This document shows, in pieces, positions 9,943 to 19,328 of a stretch of 64,000 nt of DNA (positions within the stretch are counted from its first letter, which is position 1; each line of letters begins with the position of its first letter). Below the pieces are notes generated by a model that saw only the letters and a program-made list of their open reading frames with translations, did no database searches and was not told the origin of the DNA. This stretch comes from an uncultured Anaerolineae bacterium. GTDB lineage: Bacteria; Chloroflexota; Anaerolineae; Aggregatilineales; Phototrophicaceae. The stretch is from contig CALIEB010000026.1 in NCBI GenBank assembly GCA_938022205.1, positions 62,001 through 126,000 on the forward strand, in the 5' to 3' direction. Made by a program: the position numbers and the translations under genes.

Positions 9943-10613
9943 GGCTGCGGGTCAAGCCAACGCAGCGCATCGCGGTGTACCCAGCCTATGCGCTGTGGGG
10001 TGATGTAAACTTTAGCCCATGCGTCGGAGTGTGTGTCGACGTAAACAATTTGTGGGCTGTTGAGGGTGAACAAAATAAAGTAATCGTCGTTTGCTCCCGT
10101 ATAAACAGGCGTGTTAGGCATGACGATAACAGCACGAGGGACAAAAGCCTGCTGATACAGGCGCGCTGCTAACGTGCTTGTAAGCAACAGAACGAGCAAA
10201 AAAGTGGGGGGCAACAAGGTTTTCGTCCACCTGAAATTTCGTATAGTCAGTAAAAAACAAGACAAAACCAAAGAAAACCAAGTGAGGTACGCTAGCTCAC
10301 GCAAATTCAGCAGTGTACTGGCAAAAGCTGCGACTTGTACGATGAGATTCTCGTGGCTTGGCAAAACAGTATCGGTGCGTTGTAGAAGGTCTGCGATGAA
10401 GCCCTGCACTTCGGCATCACGCGGAGTTATAAGCGCGACCTGATGGTAGCCTATCAAAGCATCAGTGGTACGCCCTTCCTGATAGGCAAGCGTAGCAGCG
10501 TTAAACAACGTTACTTCATCGCTCAGATAATTCGTATAGTCATTAAACAACACAAATAAAAACAAAGAACATATGCCTACCACTCCGCTAAACAAGACCG
10601 CAAACTTTTTCAT
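9939..10613 (-). CDS. Membrane protein with TPR-like and SH3-like regions (BatE-like)
   Basis: N-terminal TM and TPR-like AYQEGRTTDALIGYHQVALITPRDAEV; C-terminal SH3-like VYTGANDDYFILFTLNSPQIVYVDTHSDAWAKVYI; last gene of a Bat-type cluster. Confidence 0.65.
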   Translation of the reverse strand: MKKFAVLFSGVVGICSLFLFVLFNDYTNYLSDEVTLFNAATLAYQEGRTTDALIGYHQVALITPRDAEVQGFIADLLQRTDTVLPSHENLIVQVAAFASTLLNLRELAYLTWFSLVLSCFLLTIRNFRWTKTLLPPTFLLVLLLTSTLAARLYQQAFVPRAVIVMPNTPVYTGANDDYFILFTLNSPQIVYVDTHSDAWAKVYITPQRIGWVHRDALRWLDPQP

Positions 10614-10616
10614 AGC

Positions 10617-11837
10617 TTAGCTTCTTTCATGTTCTTGCACACGTAATAGCTGTTCGAAACGCATTATAAGCCTTTGCAGGTCTTGTTTAGCGAAAACAGG
10701 GGCATATTTTGCCTCTTCTACAGCGCGTCGTAGCATCATGACACGCGCGCGCTCAGTTTCTTTTAGGCTCATAATGTACGTGCGTTCACTCATACCAGAA
10801 GTTTTTGCCTGATTTTGTAGGTAGTCTTTTAGTAGTCGTTCCAGCTGCTCTAGTGTTTGTATTTGGCTTAGTTTTACACACCACACACTTGGAGAAGGAC
10901 GACCTGCCACCAATATAGCTTGCTTGATTTTTCCCCAACTGATATTGATGACAAGCATGAGTAGTGGAACTAGCCATAACATATTAGGAAAAGGCGGCAG
11001 TGACGTTTGCTCTGTGCGCATAGCAATATTTGCATGTTTGGCAGACACTGACGGTTTAGAATTGCGCACTGAAACCAGCCAACTTTGTGTTTTAAGCGTG
11101 ACAAATCGTTCTTGGAATGGCTGAAAGAAGCTAAACGCAATTGAGGAAATTTGTGTGTCTCCTTCAACAAGAGGGATGAGCGACCACGCGAACAAGACGC
11201 GCTCCGACGAGTAGCTCGGAGGACGAGCCACCACACGCCATGTTTGTGGGTCAAGCGATATTTCAGGAGCGAGAATGAGCGGAAAATTGCCTTCACCCGC
11301 TACTGTAAGCGTTAGGGTTAGCACATCGCCCAGCTGCACGGTATTTTTATCAAGCTGGCTGTCTATAGTGAAGTCGCCTACTGCTTGGCGAAAGGAAACA
11401 GGAGCGTTGAAAGGCAAAGGCTTGACGCTAAGCGAGATAGGCGGAGATTGTGCGAGGTAGGTTTCTCTAAATGGCGTGCTAGGCACTTTAACGGTGGCTG
11501 GAGAAATTACGACATCGCCACTGCGTCGCGGGTAAAGTGTCGTGATTTGTGTGTAGACTTGGTAGGCAGCATTATCTACGATTTGTATAGAAGGCGGCTC
11601 AACCGTTGGTGCTAGCGCAGTAAAGTCATCAAAGGTAGGGGGCATATACTCAAGGTCATCAAACACTTCTAAAGTGTAGATGCGCAGCGTATAGCGTACA
11701 GTCTGACCTACAAATGGCATGGTGTTGTCAACAGTCGCTTGCAGGAAGAGCGGAGTTGGCTGTGTTTGCGCCGCGATAGGCATGACCAAGACAAAAGCAA
11801 GCACAAGATAGCAAAGACTGCGCTGCATAACTACCAA
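10617..11837 (-). CDS. BatD-like protein
   Basis: Signal peptide, repeated PFVGQTVRYTLRIYT / VQLGDVLTLTLTVAGEGNFPLIL domains, C-terminal TM; Bat context. Confidence 0.75.
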   Translation of the reverse strand: MVVMQRSLCYLVLAFVLVMPIAAQTQPTPLFLQATVDNTMPFVGQTVRYTLRIYTLEVFDDLEYMPPTFDDFTALAPTVEPPSIQIVDNAAYQVYTQITTLYPRRSGDVVISPATVKVPSTPFRETYLAQSPPISLSVKPLPFNAPVSFRQAVGDFTIDSQLDKNTVQLGDVLTLTLTVAGEGNFPLILAPEISLDPQTWRVVARPPSYSSERVLFAWSLIPLVEGDTQISSIAFSFFQPFQERFVTLKTQSWLVSVRNSKPSVSAKHANIAMRTEQTSLPPFPNMLWLVPLLMLVINISWGKIKQAILVAGRPSPSVWCVKLSQIQTLEQLERLLKDYLQNQAKTSGMSERTYIMSLKETERARVMMLRRAVEEAKYAPVFAKQDLQRLIMRFEQLLRVQEHERS

Positions 11838-12580
11838 TCCTTACGCTGACTTGGTGTTGGAAGCATGGGCGTTGGCATAGGTAAGCCGCCTTTATTCTGT
11901 TGGCGCGCTTCTGTCTCATGGAAAATTTGCTCGAGAATTTCTGCAGTTAATTGTCCTTCCCAGAACGGTACTGGGGTCGTGGGAAGGTTTTGCATATCCT
12001 CACCAGAAATGCCAATTTCTTCAGGCAGTGTAGGATCGGAAGCCTCGGGCATTGGCGATGGGGTAGGACTTGGCATGGCTAGCCCAGAAGGTTGAGGTGA
12101 TGGGGTCATGGTTGGGTTGACCATGCCCAGCTCTGGTTGTACCTGCATTTCAATAGGCGTTGGGGTTACAGCAAACGCTAGCATGGTCGCTAGCTCTAGG
12201 TTGTGACGTGCGTCGTTGTTGTTAGGGTCTAGCAGCAAAGCCTGTTTGTAGTCGGCAACGGCAAGCGCATACTCAGCAAGCTGAAAGTAGATATTGCCAC
12301 GATTGTAGTAGATTATGCTGTGCAATTCAACAGGCGCACGCTTTAAGGCTTGCGCTAGTGCTTCTAGTGCTTTGTCGTGCTGCTCTAAGGCTTGGTAGGC
12401 TTGCGCCGCGTTGAAATAAGGGATAGGGTCATCAGGGTTATCAAGCTGGGCGCGTTGGTAGGCAATAATGGCTTCTTGATAACGACCTTGCTGAGTATAC
12501 TGGTTAGCCCTGTTGTTCAAGTCTGGTGCGGACGGCATACAAGCAGCAAGAATGGCAATAAGTAGAAGCAACCTTATCAC
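11831..12580 (-). CDS. TPR lipoprotein (BatC-like)
   Basis: LLIAILAACMP lipobox-like; TPR repeats AIIAYQRAQLDNPDDPIPYFNAAQAYQ, AVADYKQALLLDPNNNDARHNLELA. Confidence 0.75.
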   Translation of the reverse strand: MIRLLLLIAILAACMPSAPDLNNRANQYTQQGRYQEAIIAYQRAQLDNPDDPIPYFNAAQAYQALEQHDKALEALAQALKRAPVELHSIIYYNRGNIYFQLAEYALAVADYKQALLLDPNNNDARHNLELATMLAFAVTPTPIEMQVQPELGMVNPTMTPSPQPSGLAMPSPTPSPMPEASDPTLPEEIGISGEDMQNLPTTPVPFWEGQLTAEILEQIFHETEARQQNKGGLPMPTPMLPTPSQRKDW

Positions 12581-13575
12581 TAGCTACCTCCTCGTGCGCG
12601 TGTCTCTGGAAGTAAAGATTGCGCGACAAGCAAAAGAAACGCAGCAAGGACAAACAATGGAAACCATTCGTTTGGGCGAGAGAAAACGCGCTGGCGCACT
12701 GTCGAGGTGTTCTGTTGAGCTGTGTCTTCAGCCCACTCTAGCGCAGTTGTTGGGGGGAAATAACGCCCACCGGAACGTATGGCAAGCTCAGAGAGAAGAG
12801 CATCGTTGAGGCGCGTTTCAACAAGGCGATTTTGCGCGTCAGTCTTGTATCCTAACAAACTGCCGAAAGCATCGTAGAGGGGAATGAGACTGCCTTGCGT
12901 TGTGCCATAGCCAAAGCTATAAAGGCGAACTTGACGCTCTTGGAGAAGTTGGTGTGCCTGTCGTACGTCACCCTCATGGTTTTCGCCATCGGAAAAAAGA
13001 AACAGACGAGGCAGTAATTCAGGCTGCTCGTCAAAGAGCGACAAGGCATAGACAATAGCATTAGGCAAATGCGTGCCTTGTTGGGTGACGGCACTTGTGT
13101 TAATGCTCTCTATGAAAGCCATAACGGCAAGTCTATCGTCAGTGAAGGGCATGTAGGCGTAGGGTTCAGCTGCAAAAAGCACAATGGCTACTTGAGCGTC
13201 AAGAGCAGGCAATAAGGCGAGCATATCTAATTTAGCACGTTCTAGACGGCTAGGCGGCGTGTCGGTTGCGTCCATGCTTAGGCTAACATCGACGAGAAAA
13301 ATGACCTGCTGACTTTGTACCTCAACTTGCTCTTGCGTCATACCGTAGAAGGGACGCGCGATAGCTAGGCACAAACAAAGCATTGCCAACCATGTCAGCA
13401 TTTGACGAAGACGGCGGTTGTGCCAATGAACGTGCCGCACCAATTGTCCGATGAGTTCAGGGTCACCAAGCCGTCGCAAGGCATGCAAGCGCGCTCTGCC
13501 GCGCCAAAGCCAAAACAGAAGCATGAGTGGCAAGATGATTAGCAGCGATAACCATTCAGGAGCTAAAAAGCGCAT
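12580..13575 (-). CDS. VWA domain protein (BatB-like)
   Basis: MIDAS motif FLVDVSLSMDATD, FLFSDGENHEGD, flanking TM segments. Confidence 0.88.
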   Translation of the reverse strand: MRFLAPEWLSLLIILPLMLLFWLWRGRARLHALRRLGDPELIGQLVRHVHWHNRRLRQMLTWLAMLCLCLAIARPFYGMTQEQVEVQSQQVIFLVDVSLSMDATDTPPSRLERAKLDMLALLPALDAQVAIVLFAAEPYAYMPFTDDRLAVMAFIESINTSAVTQQGTHLPNAIVYALSLFDEQPELLPRLFLFSDGENHEGDVRQAHQLLQERQVRLYSFGYGTTQGSLIPLYDAFGSLLGYKTDAQNRLVETRLNDALLSELAIRSGGRYFPPTTALEWAEDTAQQNTSTVRQRVFSRPNEWFPLFVLAAFLLLVAQSLLPETRARGGS

Positions 13576-13583
13576 GGCATCTC

Positions 13584-14528
13584 CTAAGGCAACGTCTCAA
13601 AAAGGGTGCGACGCAGCAGCTGCTCGAGGATAAGCGTAACTAGCACAAACAAAAGAACGTGCGGAGCGATTTCTTGCCAATGTACGGTAAAACGTTGGCT
13701 AAATTCGGTGCGCTCCAAGCGATTAATCTGCTGGTAAATGTCTTGCAAGTCTTGCATTTGCGCGGCATTAAAATATCGACCGTTAGTATGTGCTGCCATA
13801 GAGCGAAGCACTGGCTCATCTAGGTCACTGTCCGGTGTTATTGCGCCAATACCTATCGCATACAAGCGCACGCCAAGCGCGCCCAAAGCGTCGGCTGCTA
13901 AAGACGGCGGAATACTGCCAGCGTTATTCGCGCCGTCCGTAAGTAGGATAACAACGCGTGAGGCGGCATTGCTGTAGCGAAGAAGCGTGGCAGCAGTCAT
14001 CACGCCCGTGCCAAGCGCACTGCGGTTACTCATGCCTAGCTGTGAGGCATAGGTGATTGTCTCTAGAGATTGTAGAAGCATGTTGTGACGCAAGGTCAAC
14101 GGCGAAACGTAGCGCGCCTCTTCGGCAAAGACGACAACGGCAATGCGGTCACTAGGACGTGCCGTAATGAACTGCGCGGTTACGCTTTTTGCGGCATCTA
14201 GGCGTGTTAGCCCACCCATATCGCGTGTCGCCATGCTGTCAGAGATGTCGATAGCAAAGACAATATCAACGCCACTGTAGCGCATGGTCGTTGTCGTTGT
14301 GCCAAGCTGCGGTCGTGCTAAGGCGAACAACAACAGTGTAAGACTTATGACATGCAACGCATCGGGAAACCGACGCAGCTGCAAGCGCAGGCTTATGGGC
14401 AAGGCGGCTACAAGTGTGATGTTAGAATAGCGCATAACAGCGTACTTGCGTCGTTTTATCCACCACAGCAAGGCAATAGGTAATGCCAACAGCAGCGCGG
14501 CAGGGTAAAGCAAACGAAAATCTGTCAT
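13584..14528 (-). CDS. VWA domain protein (BatA-like)
   Basis: MIDAS motif FAIDISDSMATRD, VILLTDGANNAGS. Start trimmed to MTDFRLLYPAALLLALP at 14528. Confidence 0.88.
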   Translation of the reverse strand: MTDFRLLYPAALLLALPIALLWWIKRRKYAVMRYSNITLVAALPISLRLQLRRFPDALHVISLTLLLFALARPQLGTTTTTMRYSGVDIVFAIDISDSMATRDMGGLTRLDAAKSVTAQFITARPSDRIAVVVFAEEARYVSPLTLRHNMLLQSLETITYASQLGMSNRSALGTGVMTAATLLRYSNAASRVVILLTDGANNAGSIPPSLAADALGALGVRLYAIGIGAITPDSDLDEPVLRSMAAHTNGRYFNAAQMQDLQDIYQQINRLERTEFSQRFTVHWQEIAPHVLLFVLVTLILEQLLRRTLFETLP

Positions 14529-15415
14529 ACGACCGCTTCCTGCTGAAACCGATTGAGGTCGTCTAGCCAACGCGAACAAGCGTTAAGGTAGCGCGTGATA
14601 GCAATATCGAGCGAGATATTGGAAAACTTGACAAGGTCAGCTTGTTCTAAAAGCCAGGCAAGCGCATTAATGAGAGAAGTAGGCAGCTGTGATTGCTCAC
14701 GTAGAAGCGCGATGAGTTCTTGCGTGGTCAACTCTAAAGCGTTGGCGATATTTAGCTGATGTAGCGCGCTGCGCAAAAGCGCGGAAGCGTACAGCACAAG
14801 CGTGTTGCTTGGCAAATCTTGCTGTTTCAGCGCGTTTAGTTGTCGCTGTGTGCTAGCAATGATGTCAAGCGTATGCGGAACAGACTGGCGACGGCGCAAA
14901 AGCCATACAAAAGTGCCGACGATTGCTAGCATACCTATTGCAAGCGAACCGTAGAGGTAGATTGGCGTAAGGGGCAAATCAATGGTAGGCGCAAAAGGCT
15001 TGAGCGTACTTTCCGACGTAACGAGGCTGGGAACAAATACAGAAGCTGAGCCGACAGGCAGCGTGCGCGTGCTACCATTATGACGATAGGTGACAAATGC
15101 CTCTGGCGTAAGAAACATGCCAACGCGCCACAGCACCACGCGAAAGGTTTGCTCGTAGCGCATGTGGTTGTCTATGCGCTGTGTGGTATGTTCTTCAGTG
15201 CCAAGCACTTGCAAGGTGTCGTTGTCTTCAAGAGAAACCCAGCTAATAAGTTCTGCATTAGCAGGAAGCTCGGCAAACACTGTAAGTGTGAAGGGTTGTC
15301 CGAGTGCGACTTCCGAGACACTCGCAACGAAGCCCGCTCGCACGGTATCGGGCGATTGCGCTTGGGTGTATAGGGAAACTAGCCCTAAAAGAAGCACAAA
15401 TAAGCCATATTTCAT
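14525..15415 (-). CDS. Membrane protein, BatD/DUF4381-like
   Basis: Signal peptide, beta-rich ectodomain VALGQPFTLTVFAELP, central TM and helical C-terminus; sits between VWA and DUF58 genes. Confidence 0.5.
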   Translation of the reverse strand: MKYGLFVLLLGLVSLYTQAQSPDTVRAGFVASVSEVALGQPFTLTVFAELPANAELISWVSLEDNDTLQVLGTEEHTTQRIDNHMRYEQTFRVVLWRVGMFLTPEAFVTYRHNGSTRTLPVGSASVFVPSLVTSESTLKPFAPTIDLPLTPIYLYGSLAIGMLAIVGTFVWLLRRRQSVPHTLDIIASTQRQLNALKQQDLPSNTLVLYASALLRSALHQLNIANALELTTQELIALLREQSQLPTSLINALAWLLEQADLVKFSNISLDIAITRYLNACSRWLDDLNRFQQEAVV

Positions 15416-16305
15416 GGCGCGCGCCTCGCTTTAAGCTCAAGAAAAAAGCGCACAAGATGACGGAAGTAATCGGTTTGATGCACAGCAAGCTCGAGGGAAG
15501 GCACGTCAAGCTGGCGAAAAAGCGCGCTGCGCTGAGTACGAAGGGCTTGTTGCGCGTCGGCAAACTGCGCTTGCCAATCGGGTGATTGGGTATCTACCCA
15601 AACCGTGCGCTGTGTTTCAGCATCTTCTAAGGCAAGCATGCCGATAGCTGGCAAAGTGCGCTCAAGGGGGTCAGTAATGACAAATGTCAACAACTCAAAA
15701 CGTTGGCTGACCACGCGCAACGGCGCAGCGTAAGATGCAATTGGCAGCAAGAAATCGGAGATGAGAATAACAAGCGCGTTCTTTGGCAGAATCCGCACAA
15801 TGAGTTGCAATGCCTTAGAGAAGTCTGTGCCTTGCTGCTGCGGCGTAAACGTAAGCAGGCGGTGGATGAGATGCAAGGCGTGTGTGTCACCTTTTCTGGG
15901 CGGAATATACTGCTCAATGCGGTCAGTAAAAAAAAGCAAGCCCACCGCATCCTGATTAAACAAGGCAGCGTACACAAGCAGAGCAGCTAGCTCAGCAGCG
16001 AAATCGCGCTTAAGCTGGTCAACAGTGCCAAAAAAAAGCGATGCACTGGCATCGAGCAAAATAAAAACGGTGCGCTCGCGCTCTTCTTGATACTGCTTCA
16101 TGTGCGGGGTATTTGTGCGCGCCGTCACCTTCCAGTCCATTAGACGAACATCGTCTCCCCAAGAGTAAGGACGTACGCCAACAAAAGTCATGCCTTGCCC
16201 CTTGTAGATAGCACGATAGCTACCGACTAGCGTGTTGTAAACAAGACGACGCGCGCGCAGCGCAATGTGCCTGACGCGCTTACGTTGAGCTAGATGGGGC
16301 TTCAT
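15412..16305 (-). CDS. DUF58 domain protein
   Basis: YSWGDDVRLMDWKVTARTNTPHMKQYQEERERTVFILLDASASL. Confidence 0.88.
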   Translation of the reverse strand: MKPHLAQRKRVRHIALRARRLVYNTLVGSYRAIYKGQGMTFVGVRPYSWGDDVRLMDWKVTARTNTPHMKQYQEERERTVFILLDASASLFFGTVDQLKRDFAAELAALLVYAALFNQDAVGLLFFTDRIEQYIPPRKGDTHALHLIHRLLTFTPQQQGTDFSKALQLIVRILPKNALVILISDFLLPIASYAAPLRVVSQRFELLTFVITDPLERTLPAIGMLALEDAETQRTVWVDTQSPDWQAQFADAQQALRTQRSALFRQLDVPSLELAVHQTDYFRHLVRFFLELKARRAP

Positions 16306-17291
16306 GGCACTTCAATGCTGCGCACAATTTGCTGAATAATCTGCTGCGAGGTGATATTATCAGCAAGAGCTTCAAATGAGACCACAATGCGGTGGCGCAG
16401 CACATCTGCTGCGAGGGCTTTAATGTCGTCGGGAACAACGTGTCCACGCCCTTGCAAGAATGCTAACGCCTTAGCAGCGCGAACAAGCGCGATCGAAGCG
16501 CGAGGCGATGCCCCATAGGCAATCCAAGGCTCTAACTTGGGCAAATTGGCTTGGGCGGGACTGCGCGTTGCCGTAATAATGTCAAGCACATAGTCTATGA
16601 TGGCATCGGCAACGTAGATGTCATCAATATGGGCGCGCGCTTGCAAAATGCGCTCCGTGCTGACAATAGCACTGGGCAAATCGGTATGGTGGCGTGCCAT
16701 GCGCTGGATGACCTCACGCTCTTCATCACGCGAAGGATACGTGACCAAAACCTTGAGCATAAAGCGATCAAGCTGTGCCTCTGGTAACGGGTACGTGCCT
16801 TCTTGTTCGATGGGGTTTTGTGTGGCAAGCACCATGAACGGACGAGGCAGCGAGTATGTCATATCTCCAAGCGTAACCTGACCTTCTTCCATGCACTCTA
16901 AAAGCGCAGACTGTACTTTTGCTGGCGCACGGTTAATCTCATCGGCTAACACCATGTGAGCAAAGACGGGACCCTTGCGCGGCACAAAGTCTAGCGTGTT
17001 CGGTTGATATACCATAGTGCCGACAAGGTCAGAGGGAAGTAGGTCAGGGGTAAACTGCACACGCTGGAAGCTGGCATTGACGGTGGCAGCGAGCGTTTTC
17101 ACCGCAAGTGTTTTGGCCAAGCCCGGAACACCTTCGATGAGAATGTGTCCGCCAGTGAGTAGCGCAATGAGCATGCGGCTCGTAAGTCGTTCCTGCCCAA
17201 CCAGCCGCTTGCTCATTTCACGAAAGATGTCGCGCACAAACTCTGATTCTTTGCGAATGAAATCGTTGCGCTCTTTTTGGCTTTGCGCCAT
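16302..17291 (-). CDS. MoxR-family AAA+ ATPase
   Basis: GGHILIEGVPGLAKT (Walker A), [49 protein letters not shown]. Confidence 0.93.
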   Translation of the reverse strand: MAQSQKERNDFIRKESEFVRDIFREMSKRLVGQERLTSRMLIALLTGGHILIEGVPGLAKTLAVKTLAATVNASFQRVQFTPDLLPSDLVGTMVYQPNTLDFVPRKGPVFAHMVLADEINRAPAKVQSALLECMEEGQVTLGDMTYSLPRPFMVLATQNPIEQEGTYPLPEAQLDRFMLKVLVTYPSRDEEREVIQRMARHHTDLPSAIVSTERILQARAHIDDIYVADAIIDYVLDIITATRSPAQANLPKLEPWIAYGASPRASIALVRAAKALAFLQGRGHVVPDDIKALAADVLRHRIVVSFEALADNITSQQIIQQIVRSIEVP

Positions 17292-17327
17292 GCTCGCTTA
17301 TCCCACAATAGCTATGGACACTAATGC

Positions 17328-17918
17328 TTATTTTAGCGCGTTTTCGTCACGGCGTGGGACAATATGATGCTGACGACAGCGTGCCTCATAGGTTTCTTGT
17401 GCACCAACAAGAATAATAGGGTCGTCATAGTAGGCGGGATTGCCATTGACAAGCCGCTGTGTGCGCGAGGCAGGGTTGCCGCAAACCACACAAATAGCAT
17501 TAAGTTTCGTGACCTCTTCAGCGATACAAAGAAGGTGAGGCATACAGCCAAAGGGTTCACCACGAAAGTCCATGTCCAAACCAGCGACGATGACGCGAAT
17601 GCCGCGCGCTGCAAGCTGTTCTACCATACCAATGATGCTGCTGTCAAAGAACTGCACTTCGTCAATAGCAACGACCGTCGTATCGCTCTCTAATGCGTTT
17701 AAAATGTCTTGCGCATGTTGAACGGGCAAAGCACTGACTTGCAAGCCTGTGTGGCTGTGGATGTTTTCAAGGCTGTAGCGAGTGTCAATGTCAGGCTTAA
17801 ACACCTGCACTTTTTGACGCGCAATGATAGCGCGCCCAACACGACGAATGAGTTCTTCGGTTTTTCCAGAGAACATGCTGCCGCAAATCACTTCGACACG
17901 CCCGTAATGATGCTTCAA
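17328..17918 (-). CDS. tdk: Thymidine kinase
   Basis: [55 protein letters not shown]. Start inferred as TTG 17918 behind GGGGGGA; the ORF-track start at 17963 lies inside a terminator hairpin. Confidence 0.92.
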   Translation of the reverse strand: MKHHYGRVEVICGSMFSGKTEELIRRVGRAIIARQKVQVFKPDIDTRYSLENIHSHTGLQVSALPVQHAQDILNALESDTTVVAIDEVQFFDSSIIGMVEQLAARGIRVIVAGLDMDFRGEPFGCMPHLLCIAEEVTKLNAICVVCGNPASRTQRLVNGNPAYYDDPIILVGAQETYEARCRQHHIVPRRDENALK

Positions 17919-17949
17919 GCAAAATCCCCCCACGTTAAGGCAAGAAAAA

Positions 17950-17977
17950 AGGCAGATGAACATAGCTCCACCTGCCT
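17950..17977 (-). terminator. Rho-independent terminator after the rpmE fusion gene
   Basis: Minus strand AGGCAGGTGGAGCTATGTTCATCTGCCTTTTTTC: stem followed by T-tract. Confidence 0.65.
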
Positions 17978-18001
17978 AACATAACCACAGAAAAAACGAA
18001 C

Positions 18002-18475
18002 TTAAGCGGATTCTTCGCCGTCGTTAGGAAGCTGATAGCCGCGCGCGCGCAGGCTCTTCTTAATGTCGCTAACCACTTGGCGACCAATACCACTTAAGCC
18101 AAGCAAACCTTCATCGCCTTCGCTGAGCTTGTTTAGCACGTCCGCAACGACCTTGATGTTGTTCTCCTCAAGGATGCTCAGGTAACGCTTAGCTAAGCCT
18201 AGTTCAGCAATGGGTAGATTCATGGGAGTCAGCGCAGCCTTCGCCGCTTCTTTGTCGGCAATGATTTGGTCACGCTGCTGCAAACGCTTCAGGAATTTGT
18301 CAACGCGCCCTTCCGTGTCAACAATGCGCTGCTCGCCAGTGTAGAAAGGGTGGCAGTTAGAGCAAATTTCCGTTTGCAAAGTCGGTACAGTTGCGCCTGT
18401 AATCCACGTGTTGCCACAAGAAAGGCAGGTTACTCTGGCGTTAGAGTACCAAGTAGGGTGAATGGACGTTTTCAT
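18002..18475 (-). CDS. rpmE: 50S ribosomal protein L31 fused to an RNA polymerase alpha-CTD-like HhH domain
   Basis: N-terminus MKTSIHPTWYSNARVTCLSCGNTW...EICSNCHPFYTGEQRIVDTEGRVDKF is L31; C-terminus PIAELGLAKRYLSILEENNIKVVADVLNKLSEGDEGLLGLSGIGRQVVSDIKKSLRARGYQLP resembles alpha-CTD. Confidence 0.88.
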   Translation of the reverse strand: MKTSIHPTWYSNARVTCLSCGNTWITGATVPTLQTEICSNCHPFYTGEQRIVDTEGRVDKFLKRLQQRDQIIADKEAAKAALTPMNLPIAELGLAKRYLSILEENNIKVVADVLNKLSEGDEGLLGLSGIGRQVVSDIKKSLRARGYQLPNDGEESA

Positions 18476-18544
18476 GATGCTGTAAGCTCCTTATGCGGCA
18501 CGGCTCTTGGTGCAACGCAAGAGTGGCGTACCGTCGATTAAAAA

Positions 18545-18820
18545 TTAGCTGCCGCTGGGTAGCTCTGGGTAGACGCTTACTTGCTTCTGCCCGCCGCGCC
18601 CACGCATGCGCTCAAACACGACGAAACCTTCTACCTTAGCGAAAAGCGTGTGATCCTTGCCCATGCCAACGTTTTCGCCGGGATGAAACTGTGTGCCACG
18701 CTGACGGACGATGATATTGCCGGGAATGACCTTTTGGCTGCCAAAAACCTTTACGCCAAGCCGCTTGGAATTGCTGTCACGACCGTTTCTTGACGAACCA
18801 CCACCTTTTTTGTGTGCCAT
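18545..18820 (-). CDS. rpmA: 50S ribosomal protein L27
   Basis: [61 protein letters not shown]. Confidence 0.97.
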   Translation of the reverse strand: MAHKKGGGSSRNGRDSNSKRLGVKVFGSQKVIPGNIIVRQRGTQFHPGENVGMGKDHTLFAKVEGFVVFERMRGRGGQKQVSVYPELPSGS

Positions 18821-18844
18821 GTCTAGGCTCTCCTTTTGAACTCG

Positions 18845-19159
18845 TTAACCAAGTGTGATGTCATCCACACGCAAGCGCGTGTGATACTGGCGATGCCCAC
18901 GCTTGACGCGGTAGCTTGTGCGCTGGCGATACTTAAACACGATAACCTTGTCACCACGAAACTGCTCCTCAACGGTAACTTTTACCGCTGCGCCCTCAAC
19001 AAGCGGTTGACCAATAATGGTCTTATCGTTGTCACCAATGAGCAGTACGTCGTTAATGACGAAACTTTCGCCGACGGCATAAGGCAAACGCTCGACATCG
19101 AGCGTGCTGCCGACTTCGGCGCGATATTGCTTGCCACCTGTACGGATTATTGCATACAT
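18845..19159 (-). CDS. rplU: 50S ribosomal protein L21
   Basis: MYAIIRTGGKQYRAEVGSTLDVERL...VIVFKYRQRTSYRVKRGHRQYHTRLRV. Start trimmed to 19159. Confidence 0.95.
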   Translation of the reverse strand: MYAIIRTGGKQYRAEVGSTLDVERLPYAVGESFVINDVLLIGDNDKTIIGQPLVEGAAVKVTVEEQFRGDKVIVFKYRQRTSYRVKRGHRQYHTRLRVDDITLG

Positions 19160-19284
19160 TGAAGCGGTCTCCAATCTTCGCTTATTTCCACAGCCAAAAC
19201 CTATTGAGAAATGGGTCAACTAGCGGGGAAAATTGGCTATTAAACAAGAAACATGCTACATGGAACACCATGCAGCGAGATAGG

Positions 19285-19312
19285 ATTATAGGGCAATTTG
19301 CGCAAAAGTCAA
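19285..19312 (-). promoter_or_regulatory. Sigma70-type promoter for rplU
   Basis: Minus strand TTGACT - 16 nt - TATAAT, about 120 nt before the rplU start. Confidence 0.65.
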
Positions 19313-19328
19313 CGCGAGAGTTGCGCAC

